64,000 nt of DNA from an uncultured Gammaproteobacteria bacterium (lineage in GTDB: Bacteria > Pseudomonadota > Gammaproteobacteria > HK1), in NCBI GenBank assembly GCA_958295835.1, contig OY282378.1, positions 4,737,694 to 4,801,693 on the forward strand, written 5' to 3'. The notes under the pieces were generated by a model. That model saw only the letters and a program-made list of their open reading frames with translations, searched no databases and was not told the origin of the DNA. Below are positions 17,078 to 25,274 of the stretch, in pieces (positions within the stretch are counted from its first letter, which is position 1; each line of letters opens with the position of its first letter). A program made the position numbers and the translations under genes.

Positions 17078-19332
17078 GCCTGCGCCAACCCCGTGAAGAA
17101 CGTGTCGAGGCGCGCCTTCATGCGGTCCCACCAGCCCGGATTGCTGATGATCTCGGCCCGCCAGAACGACGGGCAGAGCGTCGCCGCATGGGCCAGCTCG
17201 CCGCACAGCCCGCAGCCGACGCAGCCGTTGGTCACGTGGGCCACGGGGTCCGACTTCAGGGGATCGCCGGGGGTCCTGACGGTCAGAGTCGGGCAGCCCG
17301 AGAGCCGGATGCAGGAATGGTCGCCGGTGCAGGTGTCCTCATCGACCCCGAACCGCGTCCGTACCACCCGCTCGCCCGCGGCCAGCGCCCGGACCCGGAC
17401 CGGCTTGGCCCGCCGCTGGCGTTCCAGTTGGCATTCGCCCTCGGCGACGATGACCTTGAGCCCCCTGAAACGCGACCGGAACGCCTCGATCAACGTCTTG
17501 CGCATCTTCTCGACGCGGTAGGTGTGGACCGTGCGCAGCCACTTGACGCCCACTCCCTTCAGCGCGTCCTCGATGGTGGTCTCGGTGTGGGTCGCGCTCT
17601 CGCCGGCTGATGCGGGCGGCGACTTCTGGCGCAGTCGCTTGGCGATTCCGCTACGCGGAATCGCGGGCACCTCCGCCAGCGCTACGGACGGGCGAGGAAC
17701 GGGTTTGTCCCCTGCAAGCTTCCGTGCCTTGTCCGGCGAAGAGAGCACCTCCTGCGCGCCCGTGGCCGAGGTGTAGCCGTTCTTCATGATGACCAGCACC
17801 CCGTCGCCCCCGTTCATCAGCCGCGAGGCGACGCCCGACAACAGCCCGTTGTGCCAGAACCCGCCGTCGCCCATCACCGCCAGGGGCGGCTTCTTCTGGA
17901 AGCTCGCGACCCCGGCGTTGGAGGCCAGGCTCATCCCGTAGCCGAGGATCGAGTTGCCGTAGTTGAACGGAGCGAAGGTCGCGAAGGCATGGCAGCCGAT
18001 GTCCGCCGAATAGTGCACCTTGCCGATGTCCCGTTCCGCCAGCTTGAGCGCTGCGAAGAAGGGCCGTTCCGGGCAACCGGTGCAGAACCCGGGCGGTCGC
18101 GGCGGGACCGGCGCCCCGAGAAGACGCTTCGCCGTGGCCTTCAGCGCCGCGATTTCCCCGGCGTAGGCGTCGCTGCCTGGCATATTGCCCACGGCGGGCA
18201 GATGCTTGCGCAGAAAGGCGGAGACCCCGTCCATGAGCACTTCCGAACGGTACTCGCCGGCCATGGGCAGCACGTCCTTGCCCGACAGCGCCGCCCGCAC
18301 GTCCGCGCGGCGCAGGATCGAGCCGATTTCATGTTCGATGTATTCCGGCTGCCCTTCCTCGACCACCAGAAGCGCCGACTTGCCCCTGGCGAAGTCCAGG
18401 ATCTCCTCGGGCACGAGCGGGTAGACGACGTTCAGGACGAGGATCGGCAGGTCGCTGTTCCCTTCGACGTCCGCCAGATCCAGCTCGTGCAGCGCCCGCA
18501 GCAGCGCGTTGCAGATCCCGCCCTGCACGATGATCCCGACGTTCCCGCGCCGCCCGTGCCCACCGTCGAACACTTCGTTGAGGCCCAGCCTGCGGATGCA
18601 GGCGCGCGCGGCGGGCATCCGCTCGTCGTATTTCCGTTTCTCGTGGGCGAAGGTCGCCGGAGGATGCGCGAGGTGGTCGTACCGGTGCGGCGCCGGCTCG
18701 GACAGGATCTCCTTCATCGACACCCTCGGCGCGACGTTGTCCCTGGCGACGAAGCTGCCCTGGACGTGGCAGGCGCGAATGCGCAGCTCCAGCATGACCG
18801 GCGTGTTCGACGCCTCGGACAGCTCGAAGGCGCTTTCGGCGCATTGCACGATGGTTTCGAGGTCGGGGCGCGGGTCCATCAGCCAGATGGCGGACTTCAT
18901 GGCGTAGGCGTGGGTGCGTTCCTGGATGACGCTGGCCCCGTCGCCGTAATCCTCGCCGACGACGATCAGCGTGCCCCCCGTCACCCCGGGCGAGGCGAGG
19001 TTCGACAGCGCATCGGCGGCGACGTTGGTGCCGACGATCGACTTCCAGGTCACCGCCCCGCGCACGGGGTACATGATCGAGGCCCCGAGCATCGCCGCCG
19101 CCGATGCCTCGTTCGTGCAAGGCTCGACGTGGACGCCGAGCCCGGCCATCTGCGGGGCGGCCTGGACCATGACGTCGATCAGGTGGGACACCGGTGCGCC
19201 CTGGTATCCCCCGACATAGGACACCCCCGACTGCAACAGCGCCTTGGTCACGGCGAGAATGCCCTCGCCGTGGAACACCTCGCCGTCGCCGAGGGTCAGG
19301 CTTTCGATCTCTGTTGCGAACGAGCGTTCCAA
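17074..19332 (-). CDS. iorA: Indolepyruvate:ferredoxin oxidoreductase alpha subunit, intact copy
   Basis: A 752-residue protein with the full IorA layout: N-terminal pyruvate:ferredoxin oxidoreductase domain, TPP-binding domain (FCTGCPERPFFAAL, SADIGCHAFA, AVMGDGGFWHNGL) and a C-terminal iron-sulfur part with clusters in DTCTGDHSCIRLSGC and NGCVGCGLCGELAHAATLC. With IorB it converts aryl pyruvates to aryl-acetyl-CoA with ferredoxin reduction. The likely start is TTG at 19332, with GAGGAG ten bases upstream. An insertion of roughly 35 residues (around PAIPRSGIAKRLRQKS) between the TPP domain and the cluster domain comes from a palindromic repeat. The expected partner gene behind it is only a fragment; the intact iorB is 3.5 kb away. 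Confidence 0.9.
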   Translation of the reverse strand: MERSFATEIESLTLGDGEVFHGEGILAVTKALLQSGVSYVGGYQGAPVSHLIDVMVQAAPQMAGLGVHVEPCTNEASAAAMLGASIMYPVRGAVTWKSIVGTNVAADALSNLASPGVTGGTLIVVGEDYGDGASVIQERTHAYAMKSAIWLMDPRPDLETIVQCAESAFELSEASNTPVMLELRIRACHVQGSFVARDNVAPRVSMKEILSEPAPHRYDHLAHPPATFAHEKRKYDERMPAARACIRRLGLNEVFDGGHGRRGNVGIIVQGGICNALLRALHELDLADVEGNSDLPILVLNVVYPLVPEEILDFARGKSALLVVEEGQPEYIEHEIGSILRRADVRAALSGKDVLPMAGEYRSEVLMDGVSAFLRKHLPAVGNMPGSDAYAGEIAALKATAKRLLGAPVPPRPPGFCTGCPERPFFAALKLAERDIGKVHYSADIGCHAFATFAPFNYGNSILGYGMSLASNAGVASFQKKPPLAVMGDGGFWHNGLLSGVASRLMNGGDGVLVIMKNGYTSATGAQEVLSSPDKARKLAGDKPVPRPSVALAEVPAIPRSGIAKRLRQKSPPASAGESATHTETTIEDALKGVGVKWLRTVHTYRVEKMRKTLIEAFRSRFRGLKVIVAEGECQLERQRRAKPVRVRALAAGERVVRTRFGVDEDTCTGDHSCIRLSGCPTLTVRTPGDPLKSDPVAHVTNGCVGCGLCGELAHAATLCPSFWRAEIISNPGWWDRMKARLDTFFTGLAQA
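17634..17711 (-). repeat. Dispersed palindromic element inserted in frame in iorA
   Basis: Contains the perfect 10-bp inverted repeat GCGATTCCGC-TAC-GCGGAATCGC, followed by a GGGCGAGGAAC...TTGTCCCC section. The same palindrome with flanking TCGCTTG occurs at 45347-45373 (loop TGC), and the second section recurs at 28862-28893 and 45375-45402. In iorA it is translated as part of an extra loop (AIPRSGIAKRL), like the palindromic elements found inside Rickettsia genes. Confidence 0.7.
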
Positions 19333-19566
19333 GCCGTGGTTCTCCTCAAGCCGGCGATGTCATCGCGGGTAGCGCGGCACTCCCGCGATCGGTCTCTTGT
19401 GCGAACGAGCGTTGCAAGTTGCGGTTCTCCTCAAACCGGCGATGTCATCGCGGGTAGCGGGGACACTCCCGCGATCGGTTTCTTGTGCGAACGAGCGTTC
19501 CAAGCCGCAGTCCTTCTCAAGCCGGCGCCGTCGTCGCGAGCAGCGCGGACACTCCCGCGACCGCCA
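19316..19566 (-). repeat. Three tandem 85-bp repeats carrying the iorA translation start
   Basis: Units begin at 19316, 19401 and 19487 (periods 85 and 86). Each unit contains, on the minus strand, a GAGGAG- or GAAGGA-like ribosome site, a TTG codon and the codons for (M)ERSFA or (M)QRSFA. The two upstream units also carry an inverted repeat ATCGCGGG...CCCGCGAT. The iorA-proximal unit supplies the real start; the upstream two would encode short leader peptides, one of which ends in a TGA overlapping the next ribosome site. Confidence 0.85.
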
Positions 19567-19692
19567 TGCCCTGCGCAATGCGGGGATCCGGCGCCGCGAC
19601 GCGGATCATGACGAACCCTCGCTTCTGCGCACCGGGGAATCAGCGGAACCGGGCGGCCCGGACACCATGCCGGCCCTCCTCGACGATCGAAT

Positions 19693-20841
19693 TCAGCATC
19701 TTCCCCCCATCATACGCCGTCCACTCTGCGCCGTAGCGCGTTCGGAATCGGAACGCGGAAAGACCCGCCCCTCGAACAGCTTGCGCGCCGTGCGCAGCAC
19801 CGCGGCCCGGGCGATCTTCAGCGCTCCGTTCTCCGCGGACACGTGCATCATCACGCTGGTCTCGCCGATGGGATGCTCCACGGAAACCAGCTTTTCCTCT
19901 CCGGCGGGCACCTGCGCCAGGGCGCCGGCGGGGGAATCCGGCAACATGCAGGCGGTGGCGACGCTCACCGCGCCGAGCACGCCGATCGACGCATGGCAGC
20001 GGTGCGGGATGAAGGTGCGGGTGGCGATGGCGCCGCCGGCGCGGGGCGGGGCCACCATCGTCATCTTCGGCACGGACTTGTCCTTCACGTCGCCCAGGTT
20101 CATCAGCGGCCCCGCCTGTCGCCGGATCGTTTCCAGCCTTTCCTTCAGGGCGCCGTCCGCGTCCAGCGCCTCGCGGCTCTCATACCCGCTGACCCCCAGA
20201 TCCTCCGCTCGCATCACCACCACCGGCATGCCGTTGTCGATGCACGTGGCCTCGATGCCGGCGATCACGTCGGCGGCGTTCCCCGTGGGCAGCAAGGCGC
20301 CGCAGGTCGATCCGGCCGCTTGCGGGAAGTTCTGGAGCACCGGCGCCGCGGCGCCGGGCACCCCGTCGATCCGCGCGCTCCCTTCGTAGGTCACGACGCC
20401 GCCCGGGGTCTCGATGGTCACCCCGGCGACCTGATCGCTGTTGACCATGTGGACGGCGACCTCGGTGCGGCCGTCCGCGGCCCGCACCAGCCCCTTCTCC
20501 ACCGCGAACTGGGCGACGCCGGCGAGGATGTTTCCGCAGTTCTGCCGGTCCGTGACCACGGCCCGGTCGACGAACACTTGCAGGAACAGGTACTCGACGT
20601 CGGCGTCCGGGCGCTCGGAGGCGGCCACCACCGCCACCTTGCTGGTCAGGGGATCGGCGCCGCCGATGCCGTCGATCTGCCGGGGGTCGGGCGAGCCCAT
20701 CACCGCCAGCAGCAGGGCGTCGCGCTCCGCCTCGGCGGCCGGCAGGTCGTGCTCGAGGAAATAGGCGCCCTTGGACGTCCCGCCGCGCATCCAGGTGCAG
20801 GGAATGCCCTGGATACCTTCCCTCGGCTTCCCTTCCCTCAT
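19693..20841 (-). CDS. PrpF/GalD family isomerase (4-oxalomesaconate tautomerase-like)
   Basis: A 382-residue PrpF-family protein. It has the family's N-terminal IPCTWMRGGTSKGAYFL, the motif QIDGIGGADPLTSKVA, a catalytic-type cysteine in NCGNILAGV and another in HRCHASIG. The closest match in pattern is GalD (4-oxalomesaconate tautomerase of gallate and protocatechuate meta-cleavage); 2-methylaconitate isomerase PrpF is the alternative. No other genes of those pathways are adjacent. The start at 20841 overlaps the remnant PIN gene by four bases. Confidence 0.85.
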   Translation of the reverse strand: MREGKPREGIQGIPCTWMRGGTSKGAYFLEHDLPAAEAERDALLLAVMGSPDPRQIDGIGGADPLTSKVAVVAASERPDADVEYLFLQVFVDRAVVTDRQNCGNILAGVAQFAVEKGLVRAADGRTEVAVHMVNSDQVAGVTIETPGGVVTYEGSARIDGVPGAAAPVLQNFPQAAGSTCGALLPTGNAADVIAGIEATCIDNGMPVVVMRAEDLGVSGYESREALDADGALKERLETIRRQAGPLMNLGDVKDKSVPKMTMVAPPRAGGAIATRTFIPHRCHASIGVLGAVSVATACMLPDSPAGALAQVPAGEEKLVSVEHPIGETSVMMHVSAENGALKIARAAVLRTARKLFEGRVFPRSDSERATAQSGRRMMGGRC

Positions 20842-21125
20842 GACGCTTGCCTCGTCCGCGGAATCGAAACGGGTGCAACGCCCGAACCGGGCCCGGCGGC
20901 GCGTGCCGGGCCGTTCATTTCGAACAGATTCTCCCGGGCGGTTCCCGGCTCCTTTCGTGAGAGAACGGCCGCGACTTCAGCGAGAAAGTGCGACGGCTGG
21001 ACCATCCTCGACTGTCCGGCGCCGATGTCCCGGAGAACGGCCACGGCCCGGTCGGCGTGCGGCTCATCGGTGCGCTCGTCGAAGAACCATTTCAGCGCCA
21101 CACCGGCGTCCACGACGGCGATCAT
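20838..21125 (-). pseudogene. Truncated PIN-domain toxin (VapC-like)
   Basis: 95 codons. The start MIAVVDAGVALKWFFDE and QPSHFLAEVAAVLSRKEP match the N-terminal half of VapC-type PIN RNases (first acidic residue D6, second in FLAEV). The C-terminal half with the remaining catalytic Asp residues is absent and replaced by an unrelated tail. It overlaps the small upstream gene by four bases (ATGA), as in toxin-antitoxin operons. Probably inactive. Confidence 0.7.
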
Positions 21126-21280
21126 GGACGCCCTTCCTCCCGTATCGACCGGAGCTCGTCACCGGAGGCCGCCGGCGCCCGGCGGCGGCGATGCAGAATG
21201 CGCTCGATCGCCTCCTGGCCCTTCTGTTCGCGCCGGACCCGCTCCACGGCTTCGCGCATCAATTCTGCGATGCACTTCAT
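21122..21280 (-). CDS. Small antitoxin-like protein
   Basis: A 52-residue protein, MKCIAELMREAVERVRREQ followed by a helix and the tail ELRSIREEGRP. It precedes the PIN remnant with a four-base overlap, the classic antitoxin position. The sequence looks like the toxin-binding half of an antitoxin; an N-terminal DNA-binding part may have been lost, because the frame continues about 14 codons upstream to a stop without a start codon. With its toxin broken it is probably a relic. A -10-like TAGAAT lies upstream near 21322. Confidence 0.5.
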   Translation of the reverse strand: MKCIAELMREAVERVRREQKGQEAIERILHRRRRAPAASGDELRSIREEGRP

Positions 21281-21475
21281 CGAAACGTTCCCAGTACCGA
21301 GAACCTCCTGAAACTGAAAATTCTACACCTGATCAATCAGTTGAACCTTGTCTGGATCAGGGAACTCCGGGTTGGCGGGGATTGCCGGAGAGGGCCGACG
21401 CGCCTGCCAATCGGCTCGAGTACCTGCGTATGATGCCGGATCGGGGATGGCCGCACATCGGCCGGGGATGCATTC

Positions 21476-23116
21476 ATGTCCGGGATCACCGTCTACACCG
21501 CGCGTCGGATCCACACCATGAATCCTTCCATGCCGCGGGCGGACGCGGTGGCGGTGCGCGATGGACGAATCGTCGAGGCCGGCACCCTGGAGACGCTCTC
21601 GCCCTGGCTCGACGCCCACCCGCACGTCGTGGACCGGACCTTCGAGCGCCACGTCCTGATGCCCGGCTTCATCGACCCGCATCTCCATCCGCCGATGGCG
21701 GCGGTGTTGCTGCCGCTTCACTTCATCACTGCGATGGAGTGGCGCCTGCCGTGGGGAACCGTTCCCCCGACGCGCGGAGCGGACGCCTATCTGGCGCGCC
21801 TGCGCGAGATCGAGGGTTCGCTCGCCGACCCCGCGGAGCCCCTGATCACCTGGGGCTATCACGAGATCTGGCACGGACCGATGCACCGCCAGGCCCTGAA
21901 CCGGATCTCGGCGACCCGGCCGGTGGTGGTCTGGCAACGGTCGTTCCATGCGCTCTACGCCAACGACGCCGCGCTGCGATGGATGGATCTCGACGAGGAG
22001 ACCCTGGAGCGCCACCCCCAGATCGATGCCGGGGCCGGCCATTTCTTCGAAACCGGCCTCGGCGTCGCCAACGCCCGCATGGCTCCGTACCTGCTCGACC
22101 GGGAGCGGTTTCGGGACGGTCTGCGCCGCGTCCGGCAAGCGGTCCATCACGGCGGGCACACCACCATCGCGGACATGGCGTTCGCGCTCTTCGACCAGGA
22201 CCGGGAGTGGGCGGCGCTGTGCGACGTGCTCGATCGCGACGACACGCCGTTCCGGGTCCACATGGTGCCGCGGGTGAAGGACCCCGGCAGCGCCGGGCTC
22301 GAATCCGAGGTCGCGCGGGTGCGGGCGCTGCGCGCGCTCGACACCGGCCGCCTGGCGTTCCACGACCACGTGAAGCTGTTCACCGACGGCGGGTTCTTCG
22401 CGGAGCTGATGCAGGTGCAGCCGCCGGGCTTCATCGACGGGCACCACGGGGAGTGGCTGATGGCGCCGGAACGTTTCGAGGCGCTGGCGCGGGCGTTCTG
22501 GAACGAGGGCTACCGCATCCACGTCCACTGCACCGGGGACCTCGGCCTGGAACTCGCGATCGAGGTGCTGGCGAAGTTGCAATGGGAGCGTCCGCGCTTC
22601 GATCACCGCTTCACCATCGAGCACTTCGGTCTCTCCACCCCGGAGCAGATCCGCCGCCTCGCCCGGCTCGGCGGCCTCGTCTCCGCCAACGTGTACTACG
22701 TCTACGAGCTGGCCGATGCGTACTGGAAGCACAGCATCGGGCACGAGCGGGCGACGCGGATGGCCCGGCTCGCCACGGTGGTGCGCGAGGGCATACCGCT
22801 GGCCCTGCACTCCGACTTCACGATGGCGCCGGCCCAGCCGCTGAACCATGCCTGGGTCGCGGTCAACCGGATCGGCGACTCGGGCGAGGTGGCGGGTCCC
22901 GAGGAACGGCTCACGCTCGGGCAGGCGCTGCGCGCGATCACCATCGACGCGGCGTTCGTGCTCGGCATGGAGGACGACGTCGGCAGCATCCGGGCCGGCA
23001 AGCGCGCCGACTTCACGGTGCTGGAGGCGGACCCCTTCGAGGAGCCGGTGGAATCGCTGAAGGACATCCCGCTCTGGGGCACGGTGTTCGAGGGGCGTCC
23101 GTTCCCGATTCGATGA
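21476..23116 (+). CDS. Metal-dependent amidohydrolase, YtcJ type
   Basis: A 546-residue amidohydrolase-superfamily protein. The metal motif is DPHLHPP near residue 65, further His residues appear in YRIHVHCTGDLG and RFTIEHFG, and the last Asp in LALHSDFTMAP. The C-terminal composite beta-domain (GSIRAGKRADFTVLE) is typical. The YtcJ/LAF3 group has mostly unknown substrates, and PIHHP-type motifs are replaced here by SDFTMAPAQPLNHAW. It stands alone on the plus strand, followed 85 bases later by a CobW-type metallochaperone GTPase, which might supply its metal (inference). Confidence 0.85.
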   Translation: MSGITVYTARRIHTMNPSMPRADAVAVRDGRIVEAGTLETLSPWLDAHPHVVDRTFERHVLMPGFIDPHLHPPMAAVLLPLHFITAMEWRLPWGTVPPTRGADAYLARLREIEGSLADPAEPLITWGYHEIWHGPMHRQALNRISATRPVVVWQRSFHALYANDAALRWMDLDEETLERHPQIDAGAGHFFETGLGVANARMAPYLLDRERFRDGLRRVRQAVHHGGHTTIADMAFALFDQDREWAALCDVLDRDDTPFRVHMVPRVKDPGSAGLESEVARVRALRALDTGRLAFHDHVKLFTDGGFFAELMQVQPPGFIDGHHGEWLMAPERFEALARAFWNEGYRIHVHCTGDLGLELAIEVLAKLQWERPRFDHRFTIEHFGLSTPEQIRRLARLGGLVSANVYYVYELADAYWKHSIGHERATRMARLATVVREGIPLALHSDFTMAPAQPLNHAWVAVNRIGDSGEVAGPEERLTLGQALRAITIDAAFVLGMEDDVGSIRAGKRADFTVLEADPFEEPVESLKDIPLWGTVFEGRPFPIR

Positions 23117-23201
23117 TCGTGGCGCCATTCAGCCGGATTCAGGTCGCGGAGACCGCGGGCGCGGCGTTCCCCGGCGTGCGCGAGATGACCGCCCCGATCC
23201 G

Positions 23202-24254
23202 ATGAGCACCGCTCCGGCCGATCGAATTCCCGTCACGCTGATCGGGGGCTACCTGGGAGCCGGGAAGACCTCGCTCCTCGGCCACCTCCTCGCCCATACC
23301 ACGGGCGGGCGCATCGCGGTGCTGGTCAACGACTTCGGAGCCCTCGGCCTCGACGCGGCGCTCGTCGCCCGCCGGGACGCCGAGACCGTCACCCTGACCA
23401 ACGGGTGCGTGTGTTGCAGCATCGCCGACGACTTCGGCGCCGCCCTCGACGCGCAGGTCCGCTCCCCCGAGCCGCCCGCCCGCATCGTGGTGGAGACGAG
23501 CGGAGTGGCGGACCCGGGGAAGAGCGCGCGTTACGCGATGGGCTGGCCCGGCGTAGGGCTCGATGCGGTCATCACGGTGGTCGACCTCGAGACCATACGC
23601 ACCCTGGCCGCGGACCGCTTCACGGGTGACCTGGTGGTACGCCAGATCGAGTCGGCCGACGTGCTCGTCGCGAACAAGTCCGATCGGGTCGCGCCTCCGA
23701 TGCGCCGCTCGACGACGGACTGGCTTGCCCGCCACGCACCCCGGGCCACGCGGATCGAGACCTGCCACGGCCGGGTCCCTCCGGCCATCGTGCTCGGTGT
23801 GGGGCTGCGCGATCCGGACCGTCACCCCGCACCCCCCGGCCATGACGAAGCGCGTTCCATCCGCACCGGCGCGGGCGCGGTGTCCGGTCCGCGGACCCGC
23901 GAGCCGGCCGGTCGCGATGCGCAAGGGGCGGCCGGCGGCGACCTGCCCTTCGTCCGGGTGAGCTGCCGGACGCGCGAGCCGTTCGATCGGAGACGGCTGG
24001 GCGCGGCCCTCGACGCGCTCCCGGTCGCCGTGGTGCGATTCAAGGGGCTCGTCCGGTTGCGGGATCACCCTGACCGGCCATACGTACTCCAGGGGGTCGG
24101 GCGTCGATGGTCCCTGGAGCCGGTCCCGCCGCACGCTCCGGAGGACCTCGGGGTCGATCACGACTCCGTGATCGACCTCATCGGGGTCGGTCCGGCCGGC
24201 CCGATCGAATCGGCCGCGCGGAGGATCGCCCCGGTTCTCCGGCGCCGCACCTGA
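23202..24254 (+). CDS. CobW/P47K family GTPase metallochaperone
   Basis: A 350-residue COG0523 protein. Walker A GGYLGAGKTS (residues 15-24), the metal-binding CxCC motif NGCVCCS (C69, C71, C72), the ETSGVADP switch region and NKSD base-recognition motif are all present. The C-terminal CobW domain ends with RPYVLQGVGRRW. Such proteins load Zn, Co or other metals into enzymes. The amidohydrolase just upstream on the same strand is a candidate client. An unusually long loop rich in Pro, Gly and Arg lies between the two domains. Confidence 0.9.
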   Translation: MSTAPADRIPVTLIGGYLGAGKTSLLGHLLAHTTGGRIAVLVNDFGALGLDAALVARRDAETVTLTNGCVCCSIADDFGAALDAQVRSPEPPARIVVETSGVADPGKSARYAMGWPGVGLDAVITVVDLETIRTLAADRFTGDLVVRQIESADVLVANKSDRVAPPMRRSTTDWLARHAPRATRIETCHGRVPPAIVLGVGLRDPDRHPAPPGHDEARSIRTGAGAVSGPRTREPAGRDAQGAAGGDLPFVRVSCRTREPFDRRRLGAALDALPVAVVRFKGLVRLRDHPDRPYVLQGVGRRWSLEPVPPHAPEDLGVDHDSVIDLIGVGPAGPIESAARRIAPVLRRRT

Positions 24255-24281
24255 CGGGCCGATTCGTCGTGGATTGACCGT

Positions 24282-24803
24282 ATGCTGCTCTACGAACCGT
24301 TGTTCCGCGCTCTCAACGCATCCGGAACCCGCTACGTCGTGGTCGGCGGGGTTGCGACGGTATTGCACGGCTATGCGCGTCTGACGGCGGACATCGATCT
24401 CATCCTCGACCTGAACCGGGAAGCGGCTGCGAGGGCCATGCACACCCTCACCGCACTCGGTCTTCGGCCTCGGGTGCCGGTGGACCCCGCGAATTTCGCG
24501 GATACCCACATCAGGGAAAGCTGGTTGCGCGACAAGGGTATGCAGGTCTTCTCGCTCTTCGATCCGGACAATCCCCTGCTTTCCGTCGACGTATTCACGC
24601 ATCATCCAATCGAGTTCGAGGATCTGTTCGATCGATCCATCGTGTGTGATATCGGCGACGTTTCGGTGAGGGTCGTGTCGATTCCCGATCTGATCTACTT
24701 GAAGAGACTGGCCGATCGTCCGCGAGACCGGGACGACATCGAGAAGCTCGAGAAGATAGCTCGACTGAGGAGCGATCACGATGAGCGGCGCGAAGACCGA
24801 TGA
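24282..24803 (+). CDS. Nucleotidyltransferase-fold protein (AbiEii/MNT-like)
   Basis: A 173-residue protein with a minimal nucleotidyltransferase pattern: GGVATVLHGY (residues 22-31) followed by TADIDLIL with the two metal-binding Asp residues D37 and D39. This matches nucleotidyltransferases of the AbiEii/DUF6036 kind, many of which act as toxins that modify tRNA or partner proteins. The next gene overlaps it by 23 bases and encodes a small helical protein, so the two form a likely module. The short RDRDDIEKLEKI tail is typical. Confidence 0.7.
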   Translation: MLLYEPLFRALNASGTRYVVVGGVATVLHGYARLTADIDLILDLNREAAARAMHTLTALGLRPRVPVDPANFADTHIRESWLRDKGMQVFSLFDPDNPLLSVDVFTHHPIEFEDLFDRSIVCDIGDVSVRVVSIPDLIYLKRLADRPRDRDDIEKLEKIARLRSDHDERREDR

Positions 24804-24996
24804 TTCCACGGACGGGCGGGCGCAGCGGTGGGACGTGACCTGGACGGACGTAGAGCAGGCACAGCTCGAGACCATGCTGAGCGCGACCCCCATGCAGCGG
24901 CTCGCCTGGCTGGAGGAAGCGATGCGACTCGCCTACGCTTCCGGCGCTCTTGAAGCAAGACGCCTCGGTGATCACGCCGACCGGGAGGTCGGCTGA
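24781..24996 (+). CDS. Small partner of the nucleotidyltransferase
   Basis: A 71-residue protein. The conserved-looking part is TPMQRLAWLEEAMRLAYASG (residues 37-56), a segment that often occurs in small proteins encoded next to AbiEii-like nucleotidyltransferases. The 23-base overlap with the upstream gene implies coupled expression. It may be an antitoxin or a regulatory subunit; this is inference from position. Confidence 0.6.
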   Translation: MSGAKTDDSTDGRAQRWDVTWTDVEQAQLETMLSATPMQRLAWLEEAMRLAYASGALEARRLGDHADREVG

Positions 24997-25274
24997 GAGT
25001 CATCTCTCACGCAGAAACACCAGTACCTGGACCGGAAGCGCACACTACTTTGAGACACGAGCCGTCCCACTCCCTTGACCGGCCGGAGAGCTTGCGCCTA
25101 CCTTTGGCCGGGCTGCATCCCGTCCGTTCCGAGTCCGTGTCCGGGTCGAGGCGCACCGATCGATGAAGCGAAACCCCGAACGATTCCGAACCATGATCCG
25201 ATGAGCCGTTCCACGACACGCGGACGCCCGGAAATTCACCAGTCATCTCGACGAACACACCACTGGAGCACACC

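Noticed and set aside
19316-19566. Possible CRISPR-like array
   Set aside because: The units are contiguous 85-bp repeats without unique spacers and contain the iorA start; no cas genes are present.
19843-23205. Very long plus-strand open frame of about 1120 codons
   Set aside because: It is antisense to the PrpF-like gene and then out of frame with the amidohydrolase; composition is Arg/His/Gly-rich without domains, as expected for shadow frames in GC-rich DNA.
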